A stretch of 64,000 bases of DNA from assembly GCF_002994745.2 (NCBI RefSeq), contig NC_037088.1, forward strand, positions 62,576,397 through 62,640,396, read 5' to 3'. The stretch comes from Rosa chinensis (taxonomy: Eukaryota; Streptophyta; Magnoliopsida; Rosales; Rosaceae). Position numbers and translations under genes: made by a program. The notes beneath the pieces are model-generated. The model saw only the letters and a list, made by a program, of their open reading frames with translations. It was not told the origin of the DNA and searched no databases. Positions 1 through 13,329 of this stretch are shown here, one piece after another (position 1 is the first letter of the stretch; each line of letters begins with the position of its first letter).

Positions 1-26
1 ATATCAGAACAACACGACAAACACTA

Positions 27-545
27 GTACTCAAACGAACAAGACTTCATAATCCAACAAAACTACTGCTTTAATATTTGCCGAAACCCTGACTTCGACC
101 ATATCCAATTGAAAAAAAAAAACTAGTAATTGACCAAGTGCCATACTTATCAAGCTCATTAAAACCATAATATTGATTGACATGAACACAATTCGAATAT
201 AAAAAACCCAAAGTTACTGAAACCCTAGACAAGTTTTATGTACATTACAACACTCAGGTTGAGTAATCAATATAACTATGAAATGGGTCTTTCACCAACA
301 CTAAACAAAACTTGATAATCAACACAACTAATGCTTTAATAATTTGCAGAAAACCCAGACTTGGACAATATCCAATTGAGGAAAATTTCGTAATTGACTG
401 CCATACTTATCAAGCTCATTAACACGAACACGATTCGAATACAACAAACACAAGTTGCTGCAGCCCTAGACATGTCTTGTTCCAATACGTACATTACGAA
501 TCAGGTAGAGCATTCAATATACCTATGAAATGGGTGGTCACCAAA
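27..545. repeat. Imperfect tandem duplication inside the RPS20 intron
   Basis: Two diverged direct copies lie head to tail, about 27-298 and 299-545. Shared blocks include the stretch around 'ccatacttatcaagctcatt' (near 141 and near 402) and 'ctatgaaatgggt' (near 276 and 522). The array sits downstream of RPS20 exon 1 on the minus strand, so it is intronic. No snoRNA boxes could be recognised with confidence. Confidence 0.8.
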
Positions 546-607
546 ATATAACAAATGATAATGAATTAAAGCAGAAATTGAATAGAGGAATATGGGAGAG
601 TAAGGAC

Positions 608-719
608 CTTTCTCGAGGTTCTTGACGTTCTTGGAAGAGAGAGTGATTCTGATCTTGTGGATCTGCTCCTGTGTCTCCTCGAGACCAGGCTTGGTGGGTT
701 TCATCGCTGCGTAAGCCAT
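608..719 (-). CDS. RPS20: 40S ribosomal protein S20 (uS10), first coding exon, gene runs off the window
   Basis: uS10 is a component of the head of the cytosolic small ribosomal subunit. The minus-strand frame starts at the ATG at 719 with [15 protein letters not shown] and continues through the conserved [18 protein letters not shown] stretch, as in plant uS10. A GT donor follows position 608, after which the frame becomes intron-like. The remaining exons, about two thirds of the usual ~120 residues, must lie to the left of the window. An in-frame ATG nine bases upstream (728) exists, but 719 matches the known plant start. The gene reads away from ICln and RPS13 in the same direction, so these are three consecutive minus-strand housekeeping genes. 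Confidence 0.93.
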
Positions 720-866
720 GGTTTTCAAGCTTCTCTGCTTTTACTCTCTGCATCAAAATCAAATTTCACAAACCAATTAATCGAAGATAACAGACCCAAT
801 CCATCAGAAATGGAACTCAAAATTACTGGGTTTTACCAATTTACTGAGCTAGACCCAATCTAAACT

Positions 867-868
<2 letters not shown>

Positions 869-900
<32 letters not shown>
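869..900. repeat. (GA)16 microsatellite in the RPS20 leader
   Basis: An uninterrupted GA run (CT on the transcribed minus strand) lies about 150 bases upstream of the RPS20 ATG. CT-rich leaders are common in plant ribosomal-protein genes. Confidence 0.95.
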
Positions 901-901
<1 letters not shown>

Positions 902-989
902 GGACCTAGGTGACGGCGGAGAATTGAGGGAGCTCAGGAGCAGCGGCTTCAACCTCTTAAGCGATGGAAAGAGAAGCGAAGTGTTTTGG

Positions 990-1137
990 AGACTATATAT
1001 TACCGGGCCATTAGGGTTTTGCAACCATCTCTGCCAGGTGTCCCTTCTATTCTGGGCGGGTCGGGTCGGGTCGATATTCTTTTAAGCTGGTTCCAACGCA
1101 TCTGTTAATTTTGTTGCTTGGGCCTCATCAGCCCAAA
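990..1137 (-). promoter_or_regulatory. RPS20 promoter: TATA box, telo-box and two site II motifs
   Basis: On the minus strand there is a TATA-like TAATATATAG at 992-1001, a telo-box AAACCCTAA at 1011-1019, and oppositely oriented site II motifs (TGGGCC at 1119-1124 and TGGGCT at 1130-1135, read on opposite strands). This is the known TCP/telo-box architecture of plant ribosomal-protein genes and predicts growth-linked expression. Confidence 0.75.
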
Positions 1138-1140
1138 GTT

Positions 1141-1880
1141 TTTGCCTCTTTTTTTTTCAAATATGTTTTCTTTTTTCATTTTTGCACTTTTTATAATCTT
1201 CTCAATTTCTCATACATTCGATGTGTGCTGATAACGGTTGAAAGGAGAAAGTCTTGGGAGTGAGGAACTCGTATGAACCATATCACATTGGTCTATAAAT
1301 TTGTTGTCACTAAAATTGTGCTTTAAATTCGTTGCAAAGCCTTCTACAGGCAGAAGCAATCATATAGCATACAGGTTTACGAACGGTTTCTCGGTTCACC
1401 ATTCTACAGTCGTTATAGACTGCAGAAGGTAGCTTAGTGAGGAGGTATAAAACCCTATTTGCTTGGTAAGTAGTTGATAGAATTAACAGAGTTGCTTCTC
1501 AAAATTGGCAGGCTACCACAGAAAAAAAGGGATGAATACAAAAGCCAACGAGATACTTCAGATTGCGTCTTGGTTTGGACTACCAGGTATTTCAAGTTAA
1601 CCTTCTATAGAATGCTCATGCACCATGTCCAAATCAAAGGGTAAACATCACAGAGGCTCTTAAAATGTCAGACACTGGGTTCAGAATAATCCAGAAATTG
1701 AGCAACAACATTCTCAAAGGAACCCTTGGTAAAAAATTTCCATAGAGATTCTACTGACAAAATACATATATAGGTAACAAGACAAGACAACAAGTTACGA
1801 TAACTCTTCACATATACAGCAAGACTCCGGAGCATAGGCATAAAATGGTACGGGTTAAAGGTTTGAAGACCAAGTATTGG
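1141..1880. other. Intergenic stretch between RPS20 and ICln
   Basis: About 740 bases of AT-rich sequence. The right part, from about 1,750, is probably the 3' UTR of the minus-strand ICln gene. No coding frame, repeat unit or RNA gene was recognised here. Confidence 0.6.
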
Positions 1881-1891
1881 TAGGAGAAAGA

Positions 1892-3678
1892 TCAGCGCTG
1901 TGCACTGTCGGTCTCATGCTCCATCTCTTCTGCATCCTCAAAACGCTGATCATTGATCTGAAGCTGCAATGAGATGAGAATGTTTTCAATGCCACATCTG
2001 CTCAAAACTTAAAAGAACTGATGCAAAGAGACTAACTAAATGAATATTAACGGGTTACCTCAAGCACAGTACGAGCTAGGTCATGATCCCCATTAGATTG
2101 CCCAATTGCAATTGAAGGCTCAGAATCTTCTCCTGGAAATAGCATGAACACCAAGAAATCAGAGATAATAAGAGATTTTATAATACTCAAAGACACTTAA
2201 ACTAGATGTAGAAAATTGTTGGTCCATTCCAGACCTGTTGCCTCATCTTCCAACTGGTCAGCACTAAATATCCAATTATGCTCTTCTTCTTCATTTTCTA
2301 AACAAAGTCAAAAGTATAATATCAGAAATTCAGAATAGAGCTGATGAAGCAAACACAATTCATACCGCATCTCAAAAGCAAAAGGAAAATGATGCTCTAA
2401 CCTTCAGTTGGTTCAGGATTCAGCTCAGCACACTCACAAAATACATCAAACAAAGAATCCACTGCCATACAGAAAACAATATACCAGTTATCCTTCAGCA
2501 AAATACAGACCACGAAAAATGATGCTCATTATGGCTACAATTCAGACATGGAAGGAGGGAAGGAGAGAAGGAGAGAAAGTGTACATTGGTTAGGATCGGA
2601 AGGAACAAGCCTCATTTCTGTAATCTTGGACAGATCTAAAACACCATTGCATTCTGAATCTGAGCCCTCTGACTCATCTTCATCAGCTCCAGTTTCAATC
2701 TTTAATGTAAAATATAGTAATCAGAAAACCATGCACAAGAATGCCAAACAACATGTAGTAACATTGAATATTAAAATCAGTCAAGACCAACAATGTTAAG
2801 CCTAGCTCATCATATGGTGAAGATATGCCAACCCTGAATAGGAAAGAACCAAACAAGTGATTCTGATGCACAAAACATAAATACAAAACTGTGCTATTAC
2901 TACATTGGAGAAAAAGACTCGGAGTTTTTGATGAAATGTTTCCAAACACAGAAAATTCGTATTCTTTAAGTTGGTTACCTATTCTATATTCACAGACTTC
3001 ACTTGAAACATCGTTTTAAAACTTACAAAACAACACATATTCAGAGTTCAAACAGAATAGACAAAAGATATTGGATAATAAAAAAAGTAAGAAGCCAGAT
3101 GATCATTCTAGGAAGATAAAACACTCTTGAAACCATACATTGGACCAGAAGTTCTGACCCTGTAAATTCCTAACAAGATAAACACAAGACTACAAGATAC
3201 CATATGCAAGCACTATACCTGAGCATATATGCAAGGAGAGGTGTATGCCTCTGGGTCCCTGGATACAGCATGCAGTGATATAGACAGGAAGTCCACCGCA
3301 TAACCTTTGGCCCTGTTAGTGTCACTCAACCAAATCACTTGCCTGCAAAAGCCCATAAACTATTTAAATGGACAGCAACTTTGTAGAAACAAAAATTTAA
3401 CCCCTCCCCATCCTTTACATAGCGTTCTTTCTTTGCTTTTCCCCCTTAACTTTTCACCCAAAATAGAACAGATAAAAGCCGGAGAGAGTTGGAGACAGCA
3501 CGACATACTTGGTGGAGATATAGAGAGTGCCAGGGGACTCAGGAGGGTGACTACCAAGGACAATAGAAACACCAGGCTGAACATGCATCAGCTCCTCGCC
3601 ATTCTGCGCATCCAGAACAGGTTGGTGAACACCATCTCTCTCGACTATAGCAGTGAAGTCTCTAATCCCTTCCACCAT
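1892..3678 (-). CDS. ICLN: Chloride conductance regulatory protein ICln (pICln), methylosome subunit
   Basis: pICln has a PH-like fold and binds Sm proteins. In the PRMT5 methylosome it chaperones snRNP assembly; the chloride-channel name is historical. Seven coding exons are read on the minus strand: 3678-3509, 3342-3219, 2699-2585, 2461-2402, 2297-2235, 2132-2059 and 1963-1892. They sum to 226 codons including the stop (225 aa), close to the usual plant length. The frame is continuous and every junction is GT-AG. The signature is the run SLHAVSRDPEAYTSPCIYAQ in exon 2, followed by the acidic segment DEDESEGSDSE, the motif FDVFCECAELNPEP, and a Glu-rich tail. The start at 3678 (MVEGIRDF) is the first ATG that fits the family. 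No defects were seen. Confidence 0.92.
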
Positions 3679-4521
3679 TTTGCTTGCTAACTCGGGTTTC
3701 TTCCTTCAAAAGACAAAACTGGAAAGATAAAGAAAATGATCCATCAAAATTCCCCTATACATTGTATCGCACAAATGTGTGGTTGTGTGTGCCTGTCTAT
3801 CATATTCATGGTCCACAAAATTCATCTTCACGCAGTGGGTAGCTAATACTTTACAAACAACCTAACATTCATCCTGTAAATTCAGAGACCTAAGCTTCGG
3901 CATTGACGAGGAATAATCCATAAGGGAGTTTTCTACACTAGAAACACAGACAACCTCTAACCAGAGGGACATTGCAAATAGAAGTCAAATCAGCGACACG
4001 ACTACTTTTACAGTTGTTCTTATAGGCTTAATGTCAGTATATTTAAAGCATAAAATTTAACCTCGTCCTACACAAATCTCAACAGTTGCAATTAGCGGCC
4101 AAAAGGCATTGAGAACTGAACAGGGTTCAACTAGATTCATACAATAAAGTCGGAATTTGAAGACCAAATCAAAAGGGTAGTTGAATTCTTATATTTTCTG
4201 ACAATTTCGCAGCAAACGATTCAGCAGGGAAGTAACAATAGCACCCAATACATACTTTTCGTTCGGAACGCAGATTTCAGAGAAAACAGACTGAAAAAAT
4301 TAAAGAGGAAAAATAAATTAAACGGGTGATAAGGATTTGACACCTTGGCTCTGAAGTTGGATCGAAGAACTGGGGAAGAGCGAGCTCTCGTCGTCTGAGT
4401 TTTGCTTTCTCAAATTTTCTAGGGTTTTACTAGACCTGAGGGGTTTAGAGCGCCATTTTTCTTTTCCAGGCCAAAAAATACCGCCATTTTATTTAGCGGT
4501 GTGGGCTTTTCATGGTGGGCC
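3679..4521 (-). promoter_or_regulatory. ICln leader and promoter with telo-box-like and site II motifs
   Basis: About 840 bases lie upstream of the ICln ATG. On the minus strand there is an AAACCCTAG telo-box-like sequence near 4421-4429 and TGGGCT/TGGGCC site II motifs at 4502-4507 and 4516-4521. The long distance between these and the ATG suggests a spliced 5' UTR, which I infer but cannot prove. No other gene was seen inside. Confidence 0.5.
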
Positions 4522-4525
4522 TTGT

Positions 4526-5230
4526 TAGGCTTATCGTCGTCTCTCTTTTTTTGGGTCGGATATTATCGCCATCAATCGATCATGTAGCATAATTTGAGTA
4601 TTGATCATTGAAGTTGGTGGAAAATGATATTGGAATTTGGCATGATCTGTATCATTATGTGCCTGTATTATACAGCCTTCGTATTTGACTCGTCTACGGT
4701 CCGCATATCATCACATGGCGATAATCAAATCAAAAGTTGAAATTAGCAACATCCTTGTTTTTAGTCATGATAAGCTAAATGCTATTGTTTCATCACTTAA
4801 AAGTAACATTAGATAGGTGGAAGATTGGAACATTAGATGTTGTGAACTTTGAGGCATATCATGGTCATGAAAAAACCAATTCTTTAAAAAGATTTTATAC
4901 ACAACAGTTTAAGTTAAACTTTAACACCACATGTAGGAGGTCTCTAAGGAAGTGTACATGCAAGAAAGAAAGAGCTGTATAGGGCAGCAAACCGATAGCG
5001 GATGTCAGTTTAAAATTGGGGGTAAATTACCAGGATGCATGCATACCACCATTTTCGTAACTAATCCATTAAAATAAACCCAAGTAACGCACGGCAAGCA
5101 TAAAAGATCGAAAATTTCAAGTTTAACATTGTAGTCAAAAGCTCAAAATGGTTATGGTCATAGAAGGACAACAACGAATCAAGTCCTAGGTATACATTAA
5201 GAATACCAAAATCTTACATAAGACAGAAAT
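4526..5230. other. Intergenic, no recognised feature
   Basis: AT-rich sequence between the ICln promoter and the 3' end of RPS13. Only short, unconvincing open frames are present. The part right of about 5,100 is probably RPS13 3' UTR. Confidence 0.6.
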
Positions 5231-5318
5231 TTAAAATTCGAGCAAACAGCTTAATTATAAAAGTCCATGCATCCGGCCAAGAGAACCCAAGCTAGCTATC
5301 CAGAGCTTCATTCCCAAC

Positions 5319-6905
<1,587 letters not shown>

Positions 6906-6940
6906 GATTGCAGCGAAGCTCTCTGCGTTTTGGTCTCTGG

Positions 6941-7028
6941 TTAGGGTTTCACTGAGAGAGCGGCAGAGGGTCAAGGTGTTCGGAGATGAGGTTTTCGCTA
7001 GGGTTGTTTATATATGAAGGCCGGCCCA
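6941..7028 (-). promoter_or_regulatory. RPS13 promoter: telo-box, TATA box, site II
   Basis: Read on the minus strand: AAACCCTAA at 6941-6949 (in the leader), a CATATATAAAC TATA box at about 7006-7016, and TGGGCC at 7023-7028. The motif set and spacing match the RPS20 promoter in this window. Confidence 0.75.
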
Positions 7029-7039
7029 TTTGGGGTGTT

Positions 7040-8425
7040 TGCCCTTTGATTTTGCGCAAATGACGGGATTGTCCTTGGACTTGCAATTGCAAGGTCCATG
7101 TTTTGGTTGGTCGGGTCAGGACTCAGGGCACTTGAGGACTTGCGGTTCTGACTTCTGAGGGCACCATCATATTGTCGACTCCTTGGAGTTCTTGGACACC
7201 CAATAGTTTTTCATTTTTAAATTGTAATTATACTTGCGTTATATATTTTATATAATTAAGTTAATTTTTGAAATAATTTTATATAATTAAGTTAATTTTT
7301 GAAATAATGGCTAAATTTTTTAATTATTATATATATTTTTTAAGAATATAATGTCGATATATATTAATACTCAGTCCAGAAATGATCATTACATATCATC
7401 ACCCTACCATCTCTCGGTAGATAAAGAATTTGTAGAAAACCAAAAACCACAGCGATACATAGATTAGGTCCGATCATTTGACTGTACTCATACTCACTTA
7501 TTTAAGCGAGCATACAGACTATGAAAATAACATAGTAAATAAGCAAGCCTAAAGATAAAACTTATAGTAACCTAAAAACAAAGGGAATTATTGAAAAGGA
7601 CAAACTACAGCTCAACAGCCTTAAGAAAAAAGCCCAACTCAGGCCCAAACAAAGAATGACTTGACCCAAGCCCACAGACCATCTGCAGCCTCACTGGTCG
7701 ATCACCGCAATCGAAGCCAGACATTGCCGCTGCGAAACCGACGCCAGTCCTCGCCTCTGCCACCTAACGCCAAATCTCGCCACCTCAATTCACCTCCAGA
7801 CCTTGCTGCCTCAAACGACGGCAAAACCCGACCGAGCCACGTCGAAACCAGTCCGATCCAGCACGCCGCCACCACCGTCTCGCCCCACCAGCAAGTCCCC
7901 GATCATGGAGATGCTTCGACGACGCAAACTGCGTTGCATCTCCGCCCACCGAGCTCGCCGACCCGCGTCTACTGCTTGTGGCCAAATCCATTCCATCCAA
8001 AGCCCAAGTCAAAACCCCTCTCCAAGCAGCTCTCAAGCCTCTAGTATTTTAGTTCCCTTCCAGCAGCAGCCTCTAGCCGGCGAGGCAAGCCATCGCCTCC
8101 CATGAGCGCCGTCGGACAAGAAGAAAATTTGCAAACCCTAGACCAAAGTGGCTATGGTGGGAAATAAGGTTTTTTCGAGAGAGGATCTATTGGAATATCA
8201 ATACATTGTCCTTTTGACAACGGTTAAAAGCTTTTGAACTATTATATATGCCATAACATAATATAGATATTAATAAATAAATTATTTCTATATGAGGATA
8301 AGATAGTCAATTGACTATATCATATTTTAAAAAATTGCAATACCTTCCATGAAAAAATGAAAAACATCCCCAAAATCAGGAGAGAAACTGCTGTAATTTT
8401 TTTAGTTTACATACAAGAGTGAAAG
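7040..8425. other. Unclassified repeat-like region between RPS13 and the CACTA element
   Basis: The left part is very AT-rich and holds a direct duplication of about 31 bases (7,246-7,308). From about 7,630 to 8,110 base composition switches abruptly to GC-rich, CCG-rich sequence with open frames on both strands. These frames resemble no family I know and look like composition artefacts. The switch suggests a fragment of an old inserted element, with no recognisable ends. Confidence 0.35.
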
Positions 8426-9724
8426 TTACACTACTAGAATAAGGTTAATAGACATCATGTCTTTTAAATCAGTTAAGATTTCAACCGATGTCTATTGTTT
8501 TTGTAACATCAGTTCTTAAAAATCTGATGTCTATTCATACGATTAACATCGTTTCTTATATTCGACCGATGTCTATACTTTTCATCCAAAATTTAAAAAA
8601 AAAGGCGGAAAGTACTGGGTCTAAAATTTTGTAAGCGGGGAGCCAAATTTTCACTCCCTCCAACACTTAGTCAGATTTCACCCTAGACTCATATTCACTA
8701 ACAACCGCAATTTTCATTCCCAAACCAAACCACCGCGACAAAAACCAGCCACCGACCTCCTATTCCCCTCCTTCTCCGCCTCCGACCGCTCTCCTCCTCC
8801 TTCTCTGCCTCCTTCTCTCCCTCCCAGCCGAAGTCGGAGCTGCTTTCGCCGTTCTCCTTTCTCTCTCCGTAGGCCTTCCCCTCTCAACCCCTCTCTTCGA
8901 TCGTCGACTCGTCAAGGCGTCTACGGCCTCTCTCTCCTCGACTGTAAGTCGCCTCGACTGTAAGTCGGTAAGAAGTTGTACTGGGTTTTGACTTTGAGCA
9001 TCTCCATAATTTGAACATCTTCAATCGATCTATCTCTGATGAACAACTCCTTGAATTTCTGGGTTTTCAAACGAACAGCCTTAAACTTGATCTTGGTGCT
9101 CTCTTCCTCGCAGCAAAGCTGAAAACTTTCTGGGTTTTCATACGAACAGCCTCAAACTCGATGTCTTGGGTCTGTTCTCAATCTCTTTTTACTTGATTTA
9201 TGTTTTAGGCTCCTACTTTTGATAATAGAATGATAGATTTTGCTTCGTATAGGTTGGGTACTGTTCTTTTGTGGATTTGTGTTTCGTTGTGTTTGTGTAT
9301 TTTATTTCAGGAGGGAGAGAAGCCTGATTGTATCATTACTCCGAAACTGAATGTTGGGGATAAGCTTCGGGCTAATATAGCTCTAAATCAGAAGCTTCTC
9401 AAATTCTAGGACTTCATATCCCATTTCTAAAATTTCAATCATTTAAAGTTCCTCGGTACTTCCAAAGTTTTCATTCCAATGACCATTAAAATTCTGAAAT
9501 CTGTTTCAAGTAGGAGATTTTGTGATTCATGAAATTACTTGGTGCTTATCGATGCCAAGGATTTTCCTGAGGCAGAGAGTTGAGGTTGTCAAACATGCTG
9601 TTTTGAACATAAGATAATATTTTAATTTCTCAGTTGTAAATTCTCTTTCCGTCCTCACTTGTGCATGTATTATTCATTGAGAGTTGCACTGCAAGTCTGT
9701 GTTTTAACTTGTGTGGGATTTTAG

Positions 9725-10077
9725 GCTGGCTCAGGTGAATGTAGCTGTGGTGGAAAAGTTGTAAAGGGTATGTCTGTCAAGCCAACTAAAGGAGATGCTG
9801 TACTTTTCTGGAGCATGGTTAGTTTCCCTTTCAAGTGATGCATTAATAGTTGCATTTTTCGAAAAACCAAAATGATGATTTGCCTTCTATGGTGATGACT
9901 TGATTTGTTTTTGATATTTTTTTGCTTTTTAGTGGAGTAAAGGTTGGTGTGACCACAAACGTATGTGATATTTTTTTTCCAGGGTCTGGATGGCCAATCA
10001 GATCCAAATAGCATACATGCAGGGTGCGAGGTGCTAGCTGGGGAAAAGTGGTCAGCCACAAAATGGATGAGGCAAAT
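9725..10077 (+). pseudogene. Captured fragment of a prolyl 4-hydroxylase gene
   Basis: Two exon pieces retain splice sites: 9725-9817 (a CSCGGK segment, then SVKPTKGDAVLFWSM) and 9983-about 10077 (GLDGQSDPNSIHAGCEVLAG, then EKWSATKWMRQ). This is the C-terminal catalytic core of plant P4H-type 2-oxoglutarate/Fe(II) dioxygenases. The distal iron-binding histidine (SIH) is present, but the upstream HxD part is absent, so no active enzyme can be encoded. The intact donor and acceptor imply capture from genomic DNA, not from mRNA. Confidence 0.85.
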
Positions 10078-10667
10078 ATCTACCTCTTGATTTTTCTAGC
10101 TTGCCCCTCTTAAATTATATGAATTTTGGGGCTTTTACCTGGTTCATGAGATAGATAGATACGTACAGTCAGATATCTCTAAGCCATGATGGACATCAAG
10201 TTTGGCATTCCAAATATGATGAGCATCAAGAGTAGTGTCATACCGCCTCAGTTTAGGTACTAGTGGGATTAAACAGAACAACATACTCAATAATCATGTT
10301 AGAAAGTGAAGAGTGCATACGATCGCGGAGAATAGTATGGGATAAGGTGCATCTTGTAATGAAATTCCATTGCCGAGAAAGGCAAAATGCAAATGCTTTC
10401 TTGATGGCAAAATTTAGGCTTCTTATGAAACCTTTTCTTGGTGGAACACTTGCCCTTGTTGATTTTCCTTCCAAAGACAACGTTGCAAGCTTAAAGCCAT
10501 AATAACAGATTCTTTACGTTGTGTTTTACTCGAATTTCAATTAATTAACATGTGTGTGTGTGTATTATTATACGCCACAGAACCACAATTATTACTGAAG
10601 TACCAGTAATGCACATGGGGAAAGCCTAAGTACAGTGCCCTCCAGCTTATTAATTCTTGCATTGCAG

Positions 10668-11060
10668 CTGGTCAATTAAGCTCAAAGAGATCCTTCTGAA
10701 AAAGAAGTTGGAACTGGAGGAGGTATGCAGACAGTCTCCTCCAGGTTTAAGTTCTTCTATTCAGTACAAGCTGACAAAACGCCAAGCACAGGAGGAGGTG
10801 AATGTTTTTGATTTTTTTTATTCTTTTCTGTACAGAAAACTATTTTAGTGTTAGTTCGTAATGGATGGTTCTCTTGCTTGAGATTGATTGTGCATGATAC
10901 ATGCAGATCCAAAGGTGCACTGGTGCTGTGGTGATAACAAGGTTTGTTGGTTTACAGTGGCACATTCATAGTTGGCTTTTTCCTCATGTATCATGCATGT
11001 AATGCATATATGATTGAATTTTCAGGGGCAAGTATCATCCACCAAATGCGTCAACTGATG
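10668..11060 (+). pseudogene. Captured fragments resembling a MAP65-like piece fused to a RIK/KHDC4-like KH protein
   Basis: A first coding-like piece from 10668 (LKEILLKKKLELEEVCRQ) resembles a conserved MAP65 segment, which is a weak call. It runs directly into YKLTKRQAQEE, ending at a donor at 10797. Exons 10907-10941 (IQRCTGAVVITR) and 11026-11060 (GKYHPPNASTDG) follow. YKLTKRQ...TGAVVITRGKY is characteristic of the KH domain of plant RIK/KHDC4-type RNA-binding proteins. Three consecutive splice junctions survive. The piece stops well short of a full KH domain. The apparent fusion of two unrelated sequences within one open stretch is notable. Confidence 0.65.
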
Positions 11061-11463
11061 GTAATTACAATTAAACATGGCCGACAAAGGAAAATATTTA
11101 CAGGGTAATTCTAACCGTGATCTTGGTCGAGTATAGTTTATGTTTCTTTACAGGAAAATATTCTCATTCCAGCTGGAGTAAAATATTTACAGTATTTTGG
11201 TCGAGTATAGTTCATGTTTCTTTATTTTGTGATTCTCTATAATGTTGTTCTTGTTATAATATCACTTCAGCAACTGGGATTGAGTTGATAGTCTCATTGT
11301 AAAGTAGGTTTGCCTCTTAAGTCTTCACTCTTGACAAGCTTTTGTCTAGTTTTGTTTCTTGCCGCAAGTGTCAAATTTCCTTTTATGATCAGATTAGTTA
11401 AAGTCTAATTTTCATTTTCCAGTTCCTATATTTTGATTCCTATTTTCTTTTGCTTTTCTTCAG

Positions 11464-12302
11464 ATTTCCTCTACTAGGTGAGTTTACATGCCAGAATGCT
11501 ATTATGGCTGAGCGCTTTATTGAAGCAGGTAGCGCGTACATTATTCTAATTGAAAATTTTCAATTAAGAACATTATTCACTCATTTATACTTTTAGTGCT
11601 TATATATTAGATTTATCTTGTGGTTTTAATACAATTAACGTATGGTTAATGTTTTTTTTTTTCCTTTCTTCTGCTTTTCTCTTTTGCAGGTTATAGCTGC
11701 TATCACTTACCAAATAGTTCCCACTGACACACAGTACGCTGAGATACCTATTGCTGCTGTCAGTTCAATGTACCAACACAAGGTCTTTCCTCTATGCGTT
11801 TGCCATTTCTTATTTGGTTGCTTGTGATTATACTCTTGTTTCATGTAGGGCTGCTTTATCTCTGATAATGTGCTTGCATTTGTAAAAATGGCAACACAGT
11901 TACACCCAATGACCACTTCTAGTTTTGAAAATGAAAATTTTCCTTAACAGTTCATGCAATCTGTGATCAAACTGAACTTCGAAATCAGCAAGAAATTTCC
12001 TTCTCCATTTTAATTGCATTATGCTGAACTTTTTGAGTTCGGTGTTGTAGGTTTTGCGTATTACCTTTGGGTCTTGTGTTCTCCCCAGGCCCCTATTTTT
12101 TTAATTACTCTTCCTTGGAATGCTATCAATTCTTATTTAGAAATCTCATTTAGTTTTTTACTGGTTGACTCATGTACATAAGTAATTTCAGGGATTTGGT
12201 AGCTCCTTGCTCCTGGAATTGAAAAAGAGACTTCAAAGTGTTGGTATATGCACAATATTCTGTTGGGGAGACAAGGAATCTGAAGGGTTTTGGCTCAAAC
12301 AG
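11464..12302 (+). pseudogene. Captured exons of a plant GNAT-like acetyltransferase-fold protein
   Basis: Three exon-like pieces with flanking AG/GT sites: 11464-11528 (ends MAERFIEAG), 11690-11782 (VIAAITYQIVPTDTQYAEIP) and 12192-12302 (GFGSSLLLELKKRLQSVGIC, then CWGDKESEGFWLKQ). The last two match, from memory, the GNAT-like core of a plant nuclear protein in which AEIPLAAVSS-type and GFG..L..EL.KRL motifs bind acetyl-CoA. The flanking exons of the donor gene are absent. A coding-like tail near 12,900-12,980 may come from the same or another donor. Confidence 0.6.
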
Positions 12303-13329
12303 GTAATTAACGTTTTTGGTTCTCAGGATCAGAGTCTGAAGGGTTTTGTTGTTGTATTTTCTTGTTGATTTTGTCGAGTGTTATTTGATATATCTTCTCT
12401 CCAACAATTTGGGCATTGATTTTACTTTTTTGCTCTTTTAGATGAAGATGCAAATTTTACTTTTTTCTTCATAACTACCATAAGAAAAAATATTAGTGTA
12501 CGGCCTTTTTGGTTGGGAGTTGATGCAATAGACATGATCATATGAATATAGTGTGGAACACCTGTAAAAAGGCAAATGGAGCACTGGAAATTGTTAGTTT
12601 CTGGTACCGTGATAATCAACTCAAGTAAACTAGGATAATTTTTGTGCTTAAAATGATTATTTTCATGTTTCAACTTTCAAGGTAAAGAAAGTTGGTTGTT
12701 CTGTTTTATTCCAAATGAAGTAAACTATGCAGCTGAATTTGATAATATAAGATGAAAATCCAAATGTTCTGTTCAGGCTAATTCTTGACGATGATCAGGT
12801 CTAAACTATCATTTGGAATGTGCTAACATATAAGATGAAGTGCGTGTTTATGCAAGCAGCATTTCTCTTTGTGCTGACAGCCATGATTTTATATGTTACC
12901 CAGATCAGAATGACAAGGATTTGGATCGGATGAGTGAGAGGCAGGATCTTGAAGGAAAGGAGCTAAAGTAAGAAACTACTTTGCATGACCTGGAGCTGGT
13001 TTCTTTAGTTCACAGTCATGTCAATGCTGCAGAGCAATATGATTTTGAGTAAGGCTAGATTTTGATGACCATTTTGTAGATGTAGTGATATCAGGATGAA
13101 TTGTGAACAAATTATACTGCATGTAGTTATTGCAGTAGTGGTATCTTCTAGACTAGCCTTAAAGTAGGTTAGGGTTTATTGTGCAAAACTTTTGAAGCTT
13201 CCTCAAGCTCTAATTTTGGATAGAAATTAATGCAATTCCCTAATATTTGAATTTCATGTTATTTGTGGACAAGCTTTCTAGTACCAAATACAGCACGAAA
13301 GGGATATAACAGTAGTTTGAATTCACAGA

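Noticed and set aside
7661..8105. Open frames in the GC-rich block before CACTA element 1
   Set aside because: Open on both strands and in several frames, no known domain, no splice or promoter context; a composition effect.
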